A stretch of 64,000 nucleotides of DNA from Thalassotalea marina (GCF_014656435.1 NZ_BNCK01000004.1:1-64000); one strand, 5' to 3'; positions 37,850 through 47,786 are shown, counted from the first letter of the stretch. The notes: generated from the sequence alone by a model not told the origin. Program-made: numbers and translations.

Positions 37850-38968
37850 TCGAGTTGTCGTTAAAAACTCCAAAAGACCTAACAGGGCAATTAAAATTAC
37901 CAGCAATGCAGTCCATTGGATAAACAACCATTGTTCTTTAAACATGGCCGTTAACATTAACAGTAGTATGGAGTTAAACAGGACAAATTTTTTCATACCT
38001 AAGCGCTTGCGATCGATGGATAACGATTGGCTATAGTGCGCCACCATAAAATCTAACGAATTAACAACAAACAGCAGCGCCAGTAATACCATGGTTATAG
38101 CAATAACCGGCGACATAACTGCTTGAATGATAAAGTGATGATATAAAACGCTAAACCAAATAGCTGTTGGTATCAAAGGTATTAATACCATGGTTAAAAG
38201 TAGTTTGAAGGGCGACATTTGATTAACAAATTTAGCGACAAATTGCCCTAATAAAATAGTCCAGGTTAACCACCATGCTAAATAAAATTCATGATAGTCA
38301 TTAAAGGGCAAAATAAACTGATGAAAGTTTGCTAAGTAACCTCTGGTTGCTGCCAAACTTGTGACTAGATCTTGGCTTGAAAAGTCATTTGTTATCCCGA
38401 TCACCAATATTAGTGCGCAGAATAACAATACACTAACTTGACTTAATCGGGTCATAAAGCGGACTTTAGTACTGACTAATAAAGCAAATATGATCATGAA
38501 AAAGAGCAAAGCAAATAAAACTAACTCGCTAATTTCAGTCAAGAAATAATCTGTGTACTGTGGAATTAGTTGTAAAAATAACGACAGGGTAAATGCACAG
38601 GTCATCAACACAACTAAGCTGTTGACTAAACGAATAGAAGGGCGTTTAAACAATTGTAACTTTGGCTCTAAGGTTAAAAAATATAGCGTAGAAACAAAAT
38701 ATAAAAACCAGGCGGTTAATCCCCAAAAGCCAAGCTCGATGGCAAGTGGATTGACAAACCCATAGCTGGGGTCGCTTTGATAGCTAGGAAATTCGACTAA
38801 TGGCATCAGAATAAAGCCACTGTCCAATCCCGAAGTAAACAAAATTGCAACGAGTACCGCAGATGAGCTGGGCGTATCTCCTGACAATTTTACTTTTCTA
38901 TATCGCCAACATAAAAAAATACCAACAACGATAAACAGTAAAATTCCAACAGATATCAACAACCGCAT
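37790..38968 (-). CDS. BCCT-family (betaine/choline-type) transporter, short form
   Basis: The 392-residue protein has about ten to eleven membrane segments. EFYLAWWLTWTILLGQFVAKF matches the BCCT signature around the substrate tryptophans, and NPLAIELGFWGLTAWFLYF matches TM4-5 of that family. It is shorter than the usual 500 or more residues and diverged, so it could be degraded or specialised. It lies 86 bases downstream of betI on the same strand. Its C-terminus overlaps the polB 3-prime end by 60 bases. Confidence 0.65.
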   Translation of the reverse strand: MRLLISVGILLFIVVGIFLCWRYRKVKLSGDTPSSSAVLVAILFTSGLDSGFILMPLVEFPSYQSDPSYGFVNPLAIELGFWGLTAWFLYFVSTLYFLTLEPKLQLFKRPSIRLVNSLVVLMTCAFTLSLFLQLIPQYTDYFLTEISELVLFALLFFMIIFALLVSTKVRFMTRLSQVSVLLFCALILVIGITNDFSSQDLVTSLAATRGYLANFHQFILPFNDYHEFYLAWWLTWTILLGQFVAKFVNQMSPFKLLLTMVLIPLIPTAIWFSVLYHHFIIQAVMSPVIAITMVLLALLFVVNSLDFMVAHYSQSLSIDRKRLGMKKFVLFNSILLLMLTAMFKEQWLFIQWTALLVILIALLGLLEFLTTTRLKQLHLHINNFVKVGVDKR

Positions 38969-39054
38969 CTTAAAATATGTACTTTTTTAAAAACACGACA
39001 TTTTAGCTTCAAATTAAGACAGTTAAATGACACTTATTACCAATGACATAAATC

Positions 39055-39648
39055 TTAGTACTTGTAGCGCTCAATTAGGTCGTCTGCCAATTGTTGGCAA
39101 TATATGCCAGCCTGTTTAAATTTTTCTTCTGAAGAATGCGCAAGTGCGCAACGCAACCATTGACCGTCAATTTGGGCTGCGAGAATTTGAGTCACCATAT
39201 CAAGATGTTCATATTTAATTAACTGCTTGAGGGAAAACTTTAAATTGCTAGCCAAACGAGCATGATTTAATTTTTGTAGTTTTCTAAATTCATCACTGTG
39301 CATTGACTGTACCCAAAAGGACAGCCAAGCCACTGCCGCCTTATTGCTGCTTTGTGTACTGGTAAAATTTGCGTTGATAATATAACTGATACGTTGGTTA
39401 GCACTGGGTTTTTTGTCTTTAAACTGCGCGAGGAAATCTATTTTTAACTGCGCCAACAAATACAGGGTAGTTTCTTTAAGTAAGCCAGTTTTACCACCAA
39501 AATAGTGAGAAATAATACCTGTAGAAACACCGGCGAGCTTTGCAATGCTAACGATGGTTGTTCCTTGCAAGCCATGCTCTTCGATTGAGGCTAGCGTTGC
39601 TTCTATCAGTTGTTGTTTTCTAATTTTTTCCATACCAACTTTGGGCAT
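39055..39648 (-). CDS. betI: TetR-family regulator BetI
   Basis: The 197-residue protein starts MPKVGMEKIRKQQLIEATL and contains AGVSTGIISHYFGGKTGLL, almost the BetI consensus; AWLSFWVQSMHS and IDGQWLRCAL also match E. coli BetI. BetI represses choline-to-betaine genes and is released by choline. No betA or betB is in the window. It is divergent from a TonB receptor gene across a 238-base gap that contains a BetI-type palindrome, and upstream of a BCCT transporter. Confidence 0.9.
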   Translation of the reverse strand: MPKVGMEKIRKQQLIEATLASIEEHGLQGTTIVSIAKLAGVSTGIISHYFGGKTGLLKETTLYLLAQLKIDFLAQFKDKKPSANQRISYIINANFTSTQSSNKAAVAWLSFWVQSMHSDEFRKLQKLNHARLASNLKFSLKQLIKYEHLDMVTQILAAQIDGQWLRCALAHSSEEKFKQAGIYCQQLADDLIERYKY

Positions 39649-39778
39649 CTAACTATCCTTTTTGCACTTAATAGCACTTGTACATATTAATGTCATAAGA
39701 CGTTTATCTTACCGTCATGTTCAAGTAAAACTTAATTGATAGTATGGTAAGTCTTTATAAATACAAGTTAAATTTTTA

Positions 39779-39798
39779 TTAATTGAACGTTCAATTAA
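39779..39798. promoter_or_regulatory. BetI operator (20-bp perfect palindrome)
   Basis: TTAATTGAACGTTCAATTAA is a perfect palindrome 131 bases before betI and 89 bases before the TonB receptor start. It matches the TTGAACGTTCAA-type site known for BetI. Position and sequence suggest autoregulation and control of the receptor operon. Confidence 0.8.
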
Positions 39799-39886
39799 AA
39801 ATAACAAATCTGTAACAAACACACTTTACACTGCTCGCCGATTCAAAACGATAACACTAAAAACACAATATTTAGGTGGGTAAACC

Positions 39887-42181
39887 ATGTCTCTCAAAAC
39901 AACAACAAAATCAACGTTAGCTATTGCTATTTCATTAGCATTAACGCCATTGGCTTATGCTGACGATACAACAAAAGAAGAAAAGCAAATTGAAGAAGTC
40001 GCCGTTATTGCAAAGAAACTTTCTTATGCAAATAACACGGTAGATCAAAACATGATCGACCAACAAGCACCAATGACTAGCGTGTTAGCCATTATGGATA
40101 ACTTACCTGGCATTAACATTAATGAAGGTGACGCATTTGGTGGTGACGATTGGTCTACATCAATAACCATGCGTGGTTTTGCTATTGACGGTCAGCAACA
40201 ACAATTAGGTATGACGGTCGATGGTATTCCAAACGGTGGTTCAAACTACGGTGGTGGAGCAAAAGCTAACCGTTATTTAGATACTGACAATGTGCAAACA
40301 ATAGAAGTTGGCCAAGGTACATCAGACATTTCATCTGCTTCGTTAGATGCTCTAGGTGGTACGTTTAACTTTGTGAGTAAAGATCCTGAAATGCAGGAAA
40401 GCACTACAATTTCATATACGACAGGTTCACATGACGCTCAGCGCTATTTTGCACGTTACGAAACTGGTGAAATATTAAAAAATACCTTTGCTTACATTAG
40501 CTATTCTGATTCATCAAATAGCCGTTGGGTAGGTAAAGGCTCTAATGGTGGTGCGAAAAAGCAACACGCTGAAATGAAGTTTGTGTCTACTCAAGGTGAT
40601 TTAAATATTACTGGTCGTATTTCATACGATGACGTAGCAGAAGATAACTACAACAGCGTAACGGTTGAACAATTTAACGCAACGTCTGATTGGGATCATT
40701 TAACATGGAACTGGACTGGTATTCCTCATTTTGACCAAATGTTTGCTGAAGGCTGGTCAACACTTCGCGAAAATACCTTAGGTTATTTGAAATTTGAATA
40801 TGCGATGTCTGACGTGACAACGTTTGAAGTTACACCTTATTACCACAAAAACAAAGGCCGTGGTGACTGGATCCCTCCTTACATCATGCACCCAGTAGAT
40901 GCTAACGGCAACTTAACCGATAAAGGCGGCGAAGCGGAATTCAGATATGGTTTTACCGATCAAAATGGTAACCCATTAATGCCTGCTGAAGGTTGTACCG
41001 CAAATTACAGCTGGCCTTGGAATTCAGGTCCAGGTTTACATGCTGCATGTTATGACCGTGATGCCATTCCAGTGATGTCATACCGCCATACACACTATGC
41101 CAAAGAGCGCACAGGTTTTACTGCTAAAGCACAAACAACGTTCGATAACCACGACTTGGTAGCTGGTATTTGGATGGAAACATCAGAGCGTGATGAACAC
41201 CGTGATTGGCATAAAGTAATAGATGCACGTGTCTATCACCATTTTGATGCAAAACCATACTGGACACAGTACGAACTAACTTTTGACCAAGAAACAGTTA
41301 AATGGTACTTACAAGACACCATTACATTTGACGATCTAACGGTTAATTTAGGTGTTCAGCAATACCTAGTTGATGTTGAAAAAGATGACCACTACGACTC
41401 GTCTAAAGACGTGAAAGTAGACAGTGATTCTGACGTATTGTTTAGCGGTGGTGTGCAATATCAGCTATCGCCATCAACTGAAATATTTGCTGGTTACAGT
41501 GAAAACTTCTCGGCAATTAAAGATGGTGTTTTAGAGCGTGACGCGTCTACAGTGACTGAGATAGAGCCAGAAACTGCTGACAACATCGACTTTGGTGTAC
41601 GTTATTTTGGTGAAGACTTAAGCTTAACAGCAACCTTCTATAAGATTGAATTTAACAACCGTCTTCGCTTTGTTTCACCAGGCAGCAGTGATGCTGACGG
41701 TATCGATTATGCAATTGGTACTAACGGTTCATACATTAACGAAGGTGGCATTGACTCTGATGGTCTTGAAATAGGCGCCACTTACAAAGTTAATAACAAC
41801 TGGGAGCTGTACGCTTCTTTCACTAAAAACAACTCTGAATACAACGATAATATTGGCGACATTAAAAAAGGCCAAACTGTTATCGACTCTGTAGAAGATA
41901 TGTGGGTTGTTTCAGCTAATTATTTTGACGGTGGATTACGCTTTGGTGCATCAACTAAATATACAGGTGAGCGCGGCGAAGCTGATGATTTTATTGTGAC
42001 TGACATGAACTTAGGTTATACCGTGGAGTTTACTGGTAATGGCGTTAAGTCTGTCGATTTAGCTTTAGTTGTAAATAACTTGTTTGACGAAGAGTATTTA
42101 TCTTCAGGTGATGGTCGTGGTAATACGTATTACATTGGCGCACCTCGCACAACAACGTTTACTGTTAACGTAAACTTTTAA
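39887..42181 (+). CDS. TonB-dependent outer-membrane receptor
   Basis: The 764-residue protein has a signal peptide (cleavage about 26, AYA-DD), a TonB-box-like EEVAVIA (about 36-42), a plug domain (about 60-165, VLAIMDNLPGININ) and a 22-strand-type barrel ending in VNVNF. The terminal phenylalanine is the assembly signal. GGTGG lies nine bases before the ATG. The two phosphoesterase genes follow on the same strand, and the BetI-type operator lies upstream, so its ligand may be a choline-containing compound; this is inference. No iron-siderophore hallmark is evident. Confidence 0.88.
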   Translation: MSLKTTTKSTLAIAISLALTPLAYADDTTKEEKQIEEVAVIAKKLSYANNTVDQNMIDQQAPMTSVLAIMDNLPGININEGDAFGGDDWSTSITMRGFAIDGQQQQLGMTVDGIPNGGSNYGGGAKANRYLDTDNVQTIEVGQGTSDISSASLDALGGTFNFVSKDPEMQESTTISYTTGSHDAQRYFARYETGEILKNTFAYISYSDSSNSRWVGKGSNGGAKKQHAEMKFVSTQGDLNITGRISYDDVAEDNYNSVTVEQFNATSDWDHLTWNWTGIPHFDQMFAEGWSTLRENTLGYLKFEYAMSDVTTFEVTPYYHKNKGRGDWIPPYIMHPVDANGNLTDKGGEAEFRYGFTDQNGNPLMPAEGCTANYSWPWNSGPGLHAACYDRDAIPVMSYRHTHYAKERTGFTAKAQTTFDNHDLVAGIWMETSERDEHRDWHKVIDARVYHHFDAKPYWTQYELTFDQETVKWYLQDTITFDDLTVNLGVQQYLVDVEKDDHYDSSKDVKVDSDSDVLFSGGVQYQLSPSTEIFAGYSENFSAIKDGVLERDASTVTEIEPETADNIDFGVRYFGEDLSLTATFYKIEFNNRLRFVSPGSSDADGIDYAIGTNGSYINEGGIDSDGLEIGATYKVNNNWELYASFTKNNSEYNDNIGDIKKGQTVIDSVEDMWVVSANYFDGGLRFGASTKYTGERGEADDFIVTDMNLGYTVEFTGNGVKSVDLALVVNNLFDEEYLSSGDGRGNTYYIGAPRTTTFTVNVNF

Positions 42182-42253
42182 TGTTAATGGAAGGTGGCAG
42201 TTGCTGCCTTCCGTTTGTTTTCCTTGCAGTATTTAAAAAGGTAATAAATAACA

Positions 42254-43372
42254 ATGAAAAAACTCACCTTAACCACTTTATTATTAACCTCAACGTTTAG
42301 CATGGCACAAGAACGTAATTTAGTTTTAGTGACCATAGATGGCTTACGTTGGCAGGAAGTATTCCAAGGAAAACAACAAGATTTATTAGACGATAAAAAT
42401 TTCACCCATCATAAAAATGGCTTACTAAAAACCATTGAATCGCAAACAACAAATCAAGCAAAAGAAACGTTAATGCCATTTGTTTGGTCAACGATTGCAA
42501 AAAATGGCACCTTAGTGGGTGATAGAAACCAAGCATCAAATATGTCAGTGGCTAATCAATGGCATTTTTCTTACCCAGGTTACAGCGAAATTTTTACTGG
42601 TGTAACCAACCCAACTCTTGATTCAAATGCCAAAAAACTCAACCCTGAAACCAGTTTTTTAGAGTGGCTTAAAAACAACAAAGGTTATAAAAATACCGCA
42701 GCCTTTGGCAGTTGGGATGTATTTCCCTATATTTTAAATGCCCAGCGCAGTGGCTTATATGTAAACGCTGGTTTTGATTCAGCACCGGCAAAATACCACA
42801 GTGACGCGGTTACCTTGTTAAATGAATTACAGCAGGAAATTCCAAGTCCGTGGCACAACGTTCGTTTAGACAGTTTTACCCACCGATTTGCTATTGATTA
42901 CATCAAAGAAAACAAACCACGTGTTGTGTCGATCTCCTATGGTGAAACTGATGACTTTGCCCATGATGGACGCTACGACAACTATCTTAATGCCGCTCAC
43001 CGAACCGACGCCTTTATCGCAGATTTATGGCAAACCTTGCAATCGATGGAGCAGTACAAAAACAATACAAACTTACTTATAGTGACCGATCACGGCCGAG
43101 GTCAAACGGCAAAAGACTGGCAGCATCATGCGTCTAAACAAGCGGTGCAAGCCTATATGAAAGGTTTAAAAGAACATAAAGAAGGTGTTATTGGCTCTGC
43201 ACATATTTGGTTTGCTGCCCTTGGACCTGACATTAAACCACAGGGCGTACTTAAAACATCTCAAGAGCTCTATCAAAAACAAGTGGCGGCCACTGCTTTA
43301 ACTTTATTAGATGAAAACGTATCTGAATTTAACCCTAAAGCTGGCAAGCCAATGTTAGAGGTGATCAAATAA
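42254..43372 (+). CDS. Secreted phosphodiesterase of the alkaline phosphatase/NPP superfamily
   Basis: The 372-residue protein has a signal peptide (cleavage about 18, SMA-QE). Metal and nucleophile sites are recognisable: VTIDGLRW (about 26-33), WHFSYPGYSEIFTG with the probable nucleophile serine, SYGETDDFAHDGRYDNY, and VTDHGRG. These are the type I phosphodiesterase/nucleotide pyrophosphatase pattern. It lies between the receptor gene and the PhoD gene, overlapping the latter by one base (TAATG). ENPP6-like members release choline from choline phosphodiesters, which would fit a BetI-controlled locus; the substrate is not shown by the sequence. Confidence 0.8.
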   Translation: MKKLTLTTLLLTSTFSMAQERNLVLVTIDGLRWQEVFQGKQQDLLDDKNFTHHKNGLLKTIESQTTNQAKETLMPFVWSTIAKNGTLVGDRNQASNMSVANQWHFSYPGYSEIFTGVTNPTLDSNAKKLNPETSFLEWLKNNKGYKNTAAFGSWDVFPYILNAQRSGLYVNAGFDSAPAKYHSDAVTLLNELQQEIPSPWHNVRLDSFTHRFAIDYIKENKPRVVSISYGETDDFAHDGRYDNYLNAAHRTDAFIADLWQTLQSMEQYKNNTNLLIVTDHGRGQTAKDWQHHASKQAVQAYMKGLKEHKEGVIGSAHIWFAALGPDIKPQGVLKTSQELYQKQVAATALTLLDENVSEFNPKAGKPMLEVIK

Positions 43373-44403
43373 TGAAAAAAACATTACTTGCTGGTTTAGT
43401 TGCCACCTTAAGCTTTAATACCTTGGCCATAGACAAAATTTATTTTGGCTCTTGTGGCAAACAATACAAAGAGATGCCAATTTTTAATGCGATAGCTAAA
43501 GATAACCCTGATTTATTTATCTTTTTAGGTGATAACATTTACGGTGACACCGAAGACATGCAAGAGTTAGCCGATAAATATCAAACATTGGCCAACCACT
43601 CAGGCTTTAAAAAGCTAAAAGCAACCGCTGAATTGATCGCTATTTGGGACGACCATGATTACGGTGAAAACGATGCGGGTAAAGAATATCCACAAAAAGA
43701 AGCTTCTAAAAAAATCATGTTAGATTTTTGGCAAGAGCCAAAAGACTCACCGCGTTATCAACGTGATGGCATTTATACCAGCTATATGTACGGCAACAAA
43801 AATCAAGAAGTGCAAGTAATTCTGCCTGATCTTCGTTGGAATAGAGATGAGCTGCATCAAGTTTCGAAGCTCGATTATGTTGCTAAACGAGCACCTATTA
43901 ATATGGGGCCATACAAGGTATCACCCGATGCTAAGGCGTCCATGTTAGGTGAAAAACAATGGCAATGGTTGGAACAAGAGCTGCTTAAACCTGCAAAAAT
44001 AAAAATTATTGGTTCAAGTTTACAATTGCTACCAGAGTTTACCGGTTGGGAGTCTTGGGCAAACTTTCCAAATGACAGAAAGCGCTTACTTAACTTTATT
44101 GAAAAGCACGCTATCTCAGGCGTTATCATCATTAGTGGAGATACCCATTGGGGAGAAACCTCATACGTTAAAAATGGTAAAGGTTATGGCCTTTGGGAAA
44201 TTACCAGTTCAGGGTTAAGTGAAAAATGGAAAGATGTTAGCCCTAATGAACATAGAGTAGGTGCATTTACGCATGACGTTAACTATGGCTTTATTGAAAT
44301 AGACTGGCAACAGGCAGATCCACTTATTGAAATTGGCTTAAAAGACGTTAACGGAACGGTATTTAGTCAACAATCCTTTCGACTTTCCTCCTTACAACCG
44401 TAA
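43372..44403 (+). CDS. PhoD-like secreted phosphatase/phosphodiesterase
   Basis: The 343-residue protein has a signal peptide (cleavage about 19, TLA-ID). PhoD-type metal motifs are present: IYFGSCGK, FLGDNIYGD, IWDDHDYGEND and IISGDTHWGE. Family members hydrolyse phosphomono- and diesters with calcium/iron centres. It is co-translated with the phosphodiesterase before it, so the two may act in series on one extracellular phosphate compound. A terminator follows directly. Confidence 0.88.
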   Translation: MKKTLLAGLVATLSFNTLAIDKIYFGSCGKQYKEMPIFNAIAKDNPDLFIFLGDNIYGDTEDMQELADKYQTLANHSGFKKLKATAELIAIWDDHDYGENDAGKEYPQKEASKKIMLDFWQEPKDSPRYQRDGIYTSYMYGNKNQEVQVILPDLRWNRDELHQVSKLDYVAKRAPINMGPYKVSPDAKASMLGEKQWQWLEQELLKPAKIKIIGSSLQLLPEFTGWESWANFPNDRKRLLNFIEKHAISGVIIISGDTHWGETSYVKNGKGYGLWEITSSGLSEKWKDVSPNEHRVGAFTHDVNYGFIEIDWQQADPLIEIGLKDVNGTVFSQQSFRLSSLQP

Positions 44404-44415
44404 GCGCAGGGTTTT

Positions 44416-44446
44416 GCCTGAGTTGTTATAACTCAGGCTTTTTTTA
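44416..44446 (+). terminator. Rho-independent terminator of the receptor/phosphatase operon
   Basis: GCCTGAGTT/AACTCAGGC with a five-base loop and seven T residues, 13 bases after the PhoD stop. Confidence 0.9.
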
Positions 44447-44551
44447 TTCACTTATTAACAATTTAACCTGAGCAAACGCGCTTTTTTTATGTTATAACCT
44501 GTTTCATATTGGTTTTGGATGGCTAGACAGCCAAAATAGGTTAGGGTGAGT

Positions 44552-45733
44552 ATGAAAAAACAAACCAAAATTGTAAACGCAGGGCGCGATAGTAAATGGA
44601 CACGAGGCGTTGTTAACCCACCAGTTGAGCGAGCATCAACGGTTGTATTCAATTCTGTTAAAGAAATGAAACACGCGACAGCAAATCGTGGTAATCAAGT
44701 ATTGTTTTACGGTCGTCGTGGTACCTCTACATCGTTCGCCTTTCAAGATGCAATGACCGATCTAGAGGGGGGAGCAGGTTGCGCACTTTATCCTTCTGGA
44801 ACCGCCGCTATAACTAATGCCATATTGGCTTTTGTTGAAACAGGTGACCATTTATTGATGGTGGATACCGCCTATGAGCCAACACGTGATTTTTGCGACA
44901 AAGTATTAACGCGCATTGGTGTAGAAACTACCTATTACGATCCTTTGATCGGCAAAGACATTAAATCACTGATCAAACCTAATACTAAGGTTATTTTTCT
45001 AGAATCTCCCGGTTCAAATTCAATGGAAGTGCAAGATGTGCCGGGTATAGCTGAGGTTGCTCATCAACATAACTGTATTGTGATGTTAGATAACACATGG
45101 GCTGCGGGCGTTTTGTTTGACCCGTTTAAACATGGCGTTGATATTTCAATTCAAGCGGCAACCAAATACATTGTTGGCCACTCAGACGTTATGTTAGGTA
45201 CGGCTGTAGCAAATGAAAAGTATTGGGAACAACTGCGTGAAAACAGTTACTTAATGGGGCAATGTACGTCACCTGACGACTTATACTTGGCTATGCGTGG
45301 TATTAGGACACTTGGTGTTAGATTAAAACAGCATGAAGAAAATGCGCTCAAAGTAGCAAACTGGTTGAAAACACGTGAAGAAGTTGACGTGATTTTACAT
45401 CCCGCGTTTGAGTCTTGCCCGGGGCATGAGATCTTTAAACGTGATTTTACTGGCTCAAACGGATTATTTTCCTTTGTGCTTAACCGTGGAGATCAAGCGT
45501 CACTAAATGCCTTACTAGATGGTATGCACCATTTTAAAATGGGTTATTCATGGGGCGGATTTGAAAGCTTAATTTTAGGTAATACCAATACTGGCAGGTT
45601 GCGCACCGCCACCAAGTGGCCTTATGAAAATCCACTTATTCGTTTGCATATTGGATTAGAAGATGCTGATGATTTAATTGAAGATTTAGCCAACGGCTTA
45701 GATCGATTAAACACACATTTACAAAATAGATAA
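44552..45733 (+). CDS. metC: Cystathionine beta-lyase (MetC-type)
   Basis: ATG 44552 is chosen because AGGGTGAG lies just upstream; the protein has 393 residues. It belongs to the Cys/Met metabolism PLP enzymes. ATKYIVGHSDVMLG holds the Schiff-base lysine, and LYPSGTAAITNAIL, LESPGSNSMEVQD and MLDNTWAAG are typical of MetC. It converts cystathionine to homocysteine. It stands as a single gene; a small GGGCGCA/TGCGCC hairpin follows. Confidence 0.9.
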   Translation: MKKQTKIVNAGRDSKWTRGVVNPPVERASTVVFNSVKEMKHATANRGNQVLFYGRRGTSTSFAFQDAMTDLEGGAGCALYPSGTAAITNAILAFVETGDHLLMVDTAYEPTRDFCDKVLTRIGVETTYYDPLIGKDIKSLIKPNTKVIFLESPGSNSMEVQDVPGIAEVAHQHNCIVMLDNTWAAGVLFDPFKHGVDISIQAATKYIVGHSDVMLGTAVANEKYWEQLRENSYLMGQCTSPDDLYLAMRGIRTLGVRLKQHEENALKVANWLKTREEVDVILHPAFESCPGHEIFKRDFTGSNGLFSFVLNRGDQASLNALLDGMHHFKMGYSWGGFESLILGNTNTGRLRTATKWPYENPLIRLHIGLEDADDLIEDLANGLDRLNTHLQNR

Positions 45734-45862
45734 CCCTGAATATTAAAACTTTGCATACAAGGGCGCACAATGCGCCTTTGTCATTTATACTTGCCAACGA
45801 ATAATAAATATAAACACCCGGCTTAGGGCAATTCATTAACCAAATAAAATGATAAGAAGACT

Positions 45863-47713
45863 ATGATCAAAAAATCAATAATAGCGACAGCCGTGGTTTC
45901 GGCTTTACTGTTCACCGCGTGTAGCTCAACGTCAAATACTCAAAGCAATGCAGAGCGACAAGCACAAACAACGGTTACCCAATCAAGTGTTGTTGAAGCG
46001 TCAAAACAAGCCAATGCTTTTTTTGATGAGATTTATAAAGCAGGGGTCATGCGAAACCCTGTGTTTCAAACATACTTAGGTATTAAAACCGACTACGACA
46101 AGTGGAATGATTTATCGGAAGAAAATACCGCCAAAGAACTTGCTATTTCAAAAGCAAATTTAGCAAAACTTAAAGCAATCGACCCAAATACACTAGATGC
46201 TCAAACGCGTATTAGTCGCACTTTATATATTCAAAGCATTGAAAATAGTATCGCCGATCATAAATGGCGTTTTCACAGCTACCCAGTTAATCAAATGTTT
46301 GGTACTCACTCTCAAATACCAGCATTTTTAATTAACCAACATGCAATAACTAACGAAAAAGAAGCGCGCGATTACATTAGCCGTGTAAAAGGGGCTGAAA
46401 AGCTACTAAACCAATTGGTTGAGCAGTTAAAACTACGCGAACAGCGCGGCATTATTGCACCAAAATTTGTATTCCCGCATGTTATTCGCGACTCAAAAAA
46501 CATCATTACTGGCGCACCGTTTGACCAAGGTGAAGACAGCACCATTTTAGCTGACTTCACCCGCAAAGTTTCAGCATTAGAAATTGATCAAGCGGCCAAA
46601 ACAGCGTTAATTAATGAAGTAAAAGTGGCGTTAAACAATCACCTAAAACCGGGTTATGAATCGTTGGTTACTTACTTAACGGCATTAGAAACTAAGGCCG
46701 ATACTAAAGATGGTGCATGGAAGTTCCCTGAAGGTGAAGCATTCTTCAACAATGCATTAAAACGCACAACAACCACTGATTTAACTGCAGATCAAATTCA
46801 CGACATTGGCCTAAAAGAAGTTGCCCGTATTCACGATGAGATGCGAGTGATCAAAGAAAAGGTTGGGTTTAAAGGTGATTTACCTGCTTTTATGCAATTT
46901 ATGCGCAGCGACAAGCAGTTTTATTACCCGAATACCCCAGAAGGAAAGCAACGCTACTTAGACGAAGCAGTCGCCTTAATTAACGATATGGAAGGGCGTT
47001 TAGACAGCTTGTTTATTACTAAACCTAAAGCGCGTTTAAAAGTAAAAGCGGTAGAAGCGTTCCGTGAAAAGTCAGCAGGTAAAGCGTTTTATCAACAACC
47101 AGCGCCAGATGGTTCACGCCCAGGCATTTACTACGCCAACCTTTATGACATGGAAGCAATGCCAACTTATCAAATGGCTGCACTTGCCTATCACGAAGGT
47201 ATTCCAGGTCATCATATGCAAATTGCCATTAAACAAGAGCTTGAAAATATGCCAATGTTCCGCAAATTTGGCGGTTATACGGCCTATTCTGAAGGTTGGG
47301 GCTTATATTCAGAACTTATTCCTAAAGAAATTGGCTTGTACCAAGACCCATATTCTGACTTTGGTCGTTTAGCAATGGAGTTATGGCGAGCGTGTCGATT
47401 AGTTGTTGATACTGGTATTCACGCGAAAAAGTGGACTCGCCAACAAGGAATCGATTACTACGTGAACAACACGCCAAATGCAAAATCGGACGCGGTTAAA
47501 ATGGTTGAACGCCATGTTGTAATGCCGTCACAAGCAACCGCATATAAAATTGGTATGTTAAAAATTGTTGAACTGCGCGAACAAGCTAAACAAGCGCTTG
47601 GTGACAAATATGATATTCGTGAATTCCATGACGTGGTGCTAAAAAATGGTGCCGTGCCACTTAATGTATTGGAAGACTTCGTTAACGAATACATTGCTAG
47701 TAAAAAAGCTTAA
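45863..47713 (+). CDS. DUF885 lipoprotein, putative metallopeptidase
   Basis: The 616-residue protein has a lipobox LLFTAC (cysteine about 20). The C-terminal half carries YHEGIPGHHMQIAI, an HExxH-like metal site, followed by YSEGWGLYSE with the third ligand. This is the pattern of DUF885 proteins, thought to be zinc peptidases. N-terminal residues 45-300 are helical. It is expected in the outer membrane. A terminator separates it from the convergent integron integrase. Confidence 0.85.
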   Translation: MIKKSIIATAVVSALLFTACSSTSNTQSNAERQAQTTVTQSSVVEASKQANAFFDEIYKAGVMRNPVFQTYLGIKTDYDKWNDLSEENTAKELAISKANLAKLKAIDPNTLDAQTRISRTLYIQSIENSIADHKWRFHSYPVNQMFGTHSQIPAFLINQHAITNEKEARDYISRVKGAEKLLNQLVEQLKLREQRGIIAPKFVFPHVIRDSKNIITGAPFDQGEDSTILADFTRKVSALEIDQAAKTALINEVKVALNNHLKPGYESLVTYLTALETKADTKDGAWKFPEGEAFFNNALKRTTTTDLTADQIHDIGLKEVARIHDEMRVIKEKVGFKGDLPAFMQFMRSDKQFYYPNTPEGKQRYLDEAVALINDMEGRLDSLFITKPKARLKVKAVEAFREKSAGKAFYQQPAPDGSRPGIYYANLYDMEAMPTYQMAALAYHEGIPGHHMQIAIKQELENMPMFRKFGGYTAYSEGWGLYSELIPKEIGLYQDPYSDFGRLAMELWRACRLVVDTGIHAKKWTRQQGIDYYVNNTPNAKSDAVKMVERHVVMPSQATAYKIGMLKIVELREQAKQALGDKYDIREFHDVVLKNGAVPLNVLEDFVNEYIASKKA

Positions 47714-47730
47714 TTAGCCTTTAAGTAATA

Positions 47731-47760
47731 GAAAAGCCGTGAAAATTCGCGGCTTTTTTT
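47731..47760. terminator. Terminator between the DUF885 gene and intI
   Basis: GCCGTG/CGCGGC hairpin (one G-T pair) with an AAAATT loop, flanked by A and T runs. It can stop transcription from both sides. Confidence 0.8.
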
Positions 47761-47786
47761 ATGGCTTTTATTTAGCGTGTTTTTTA

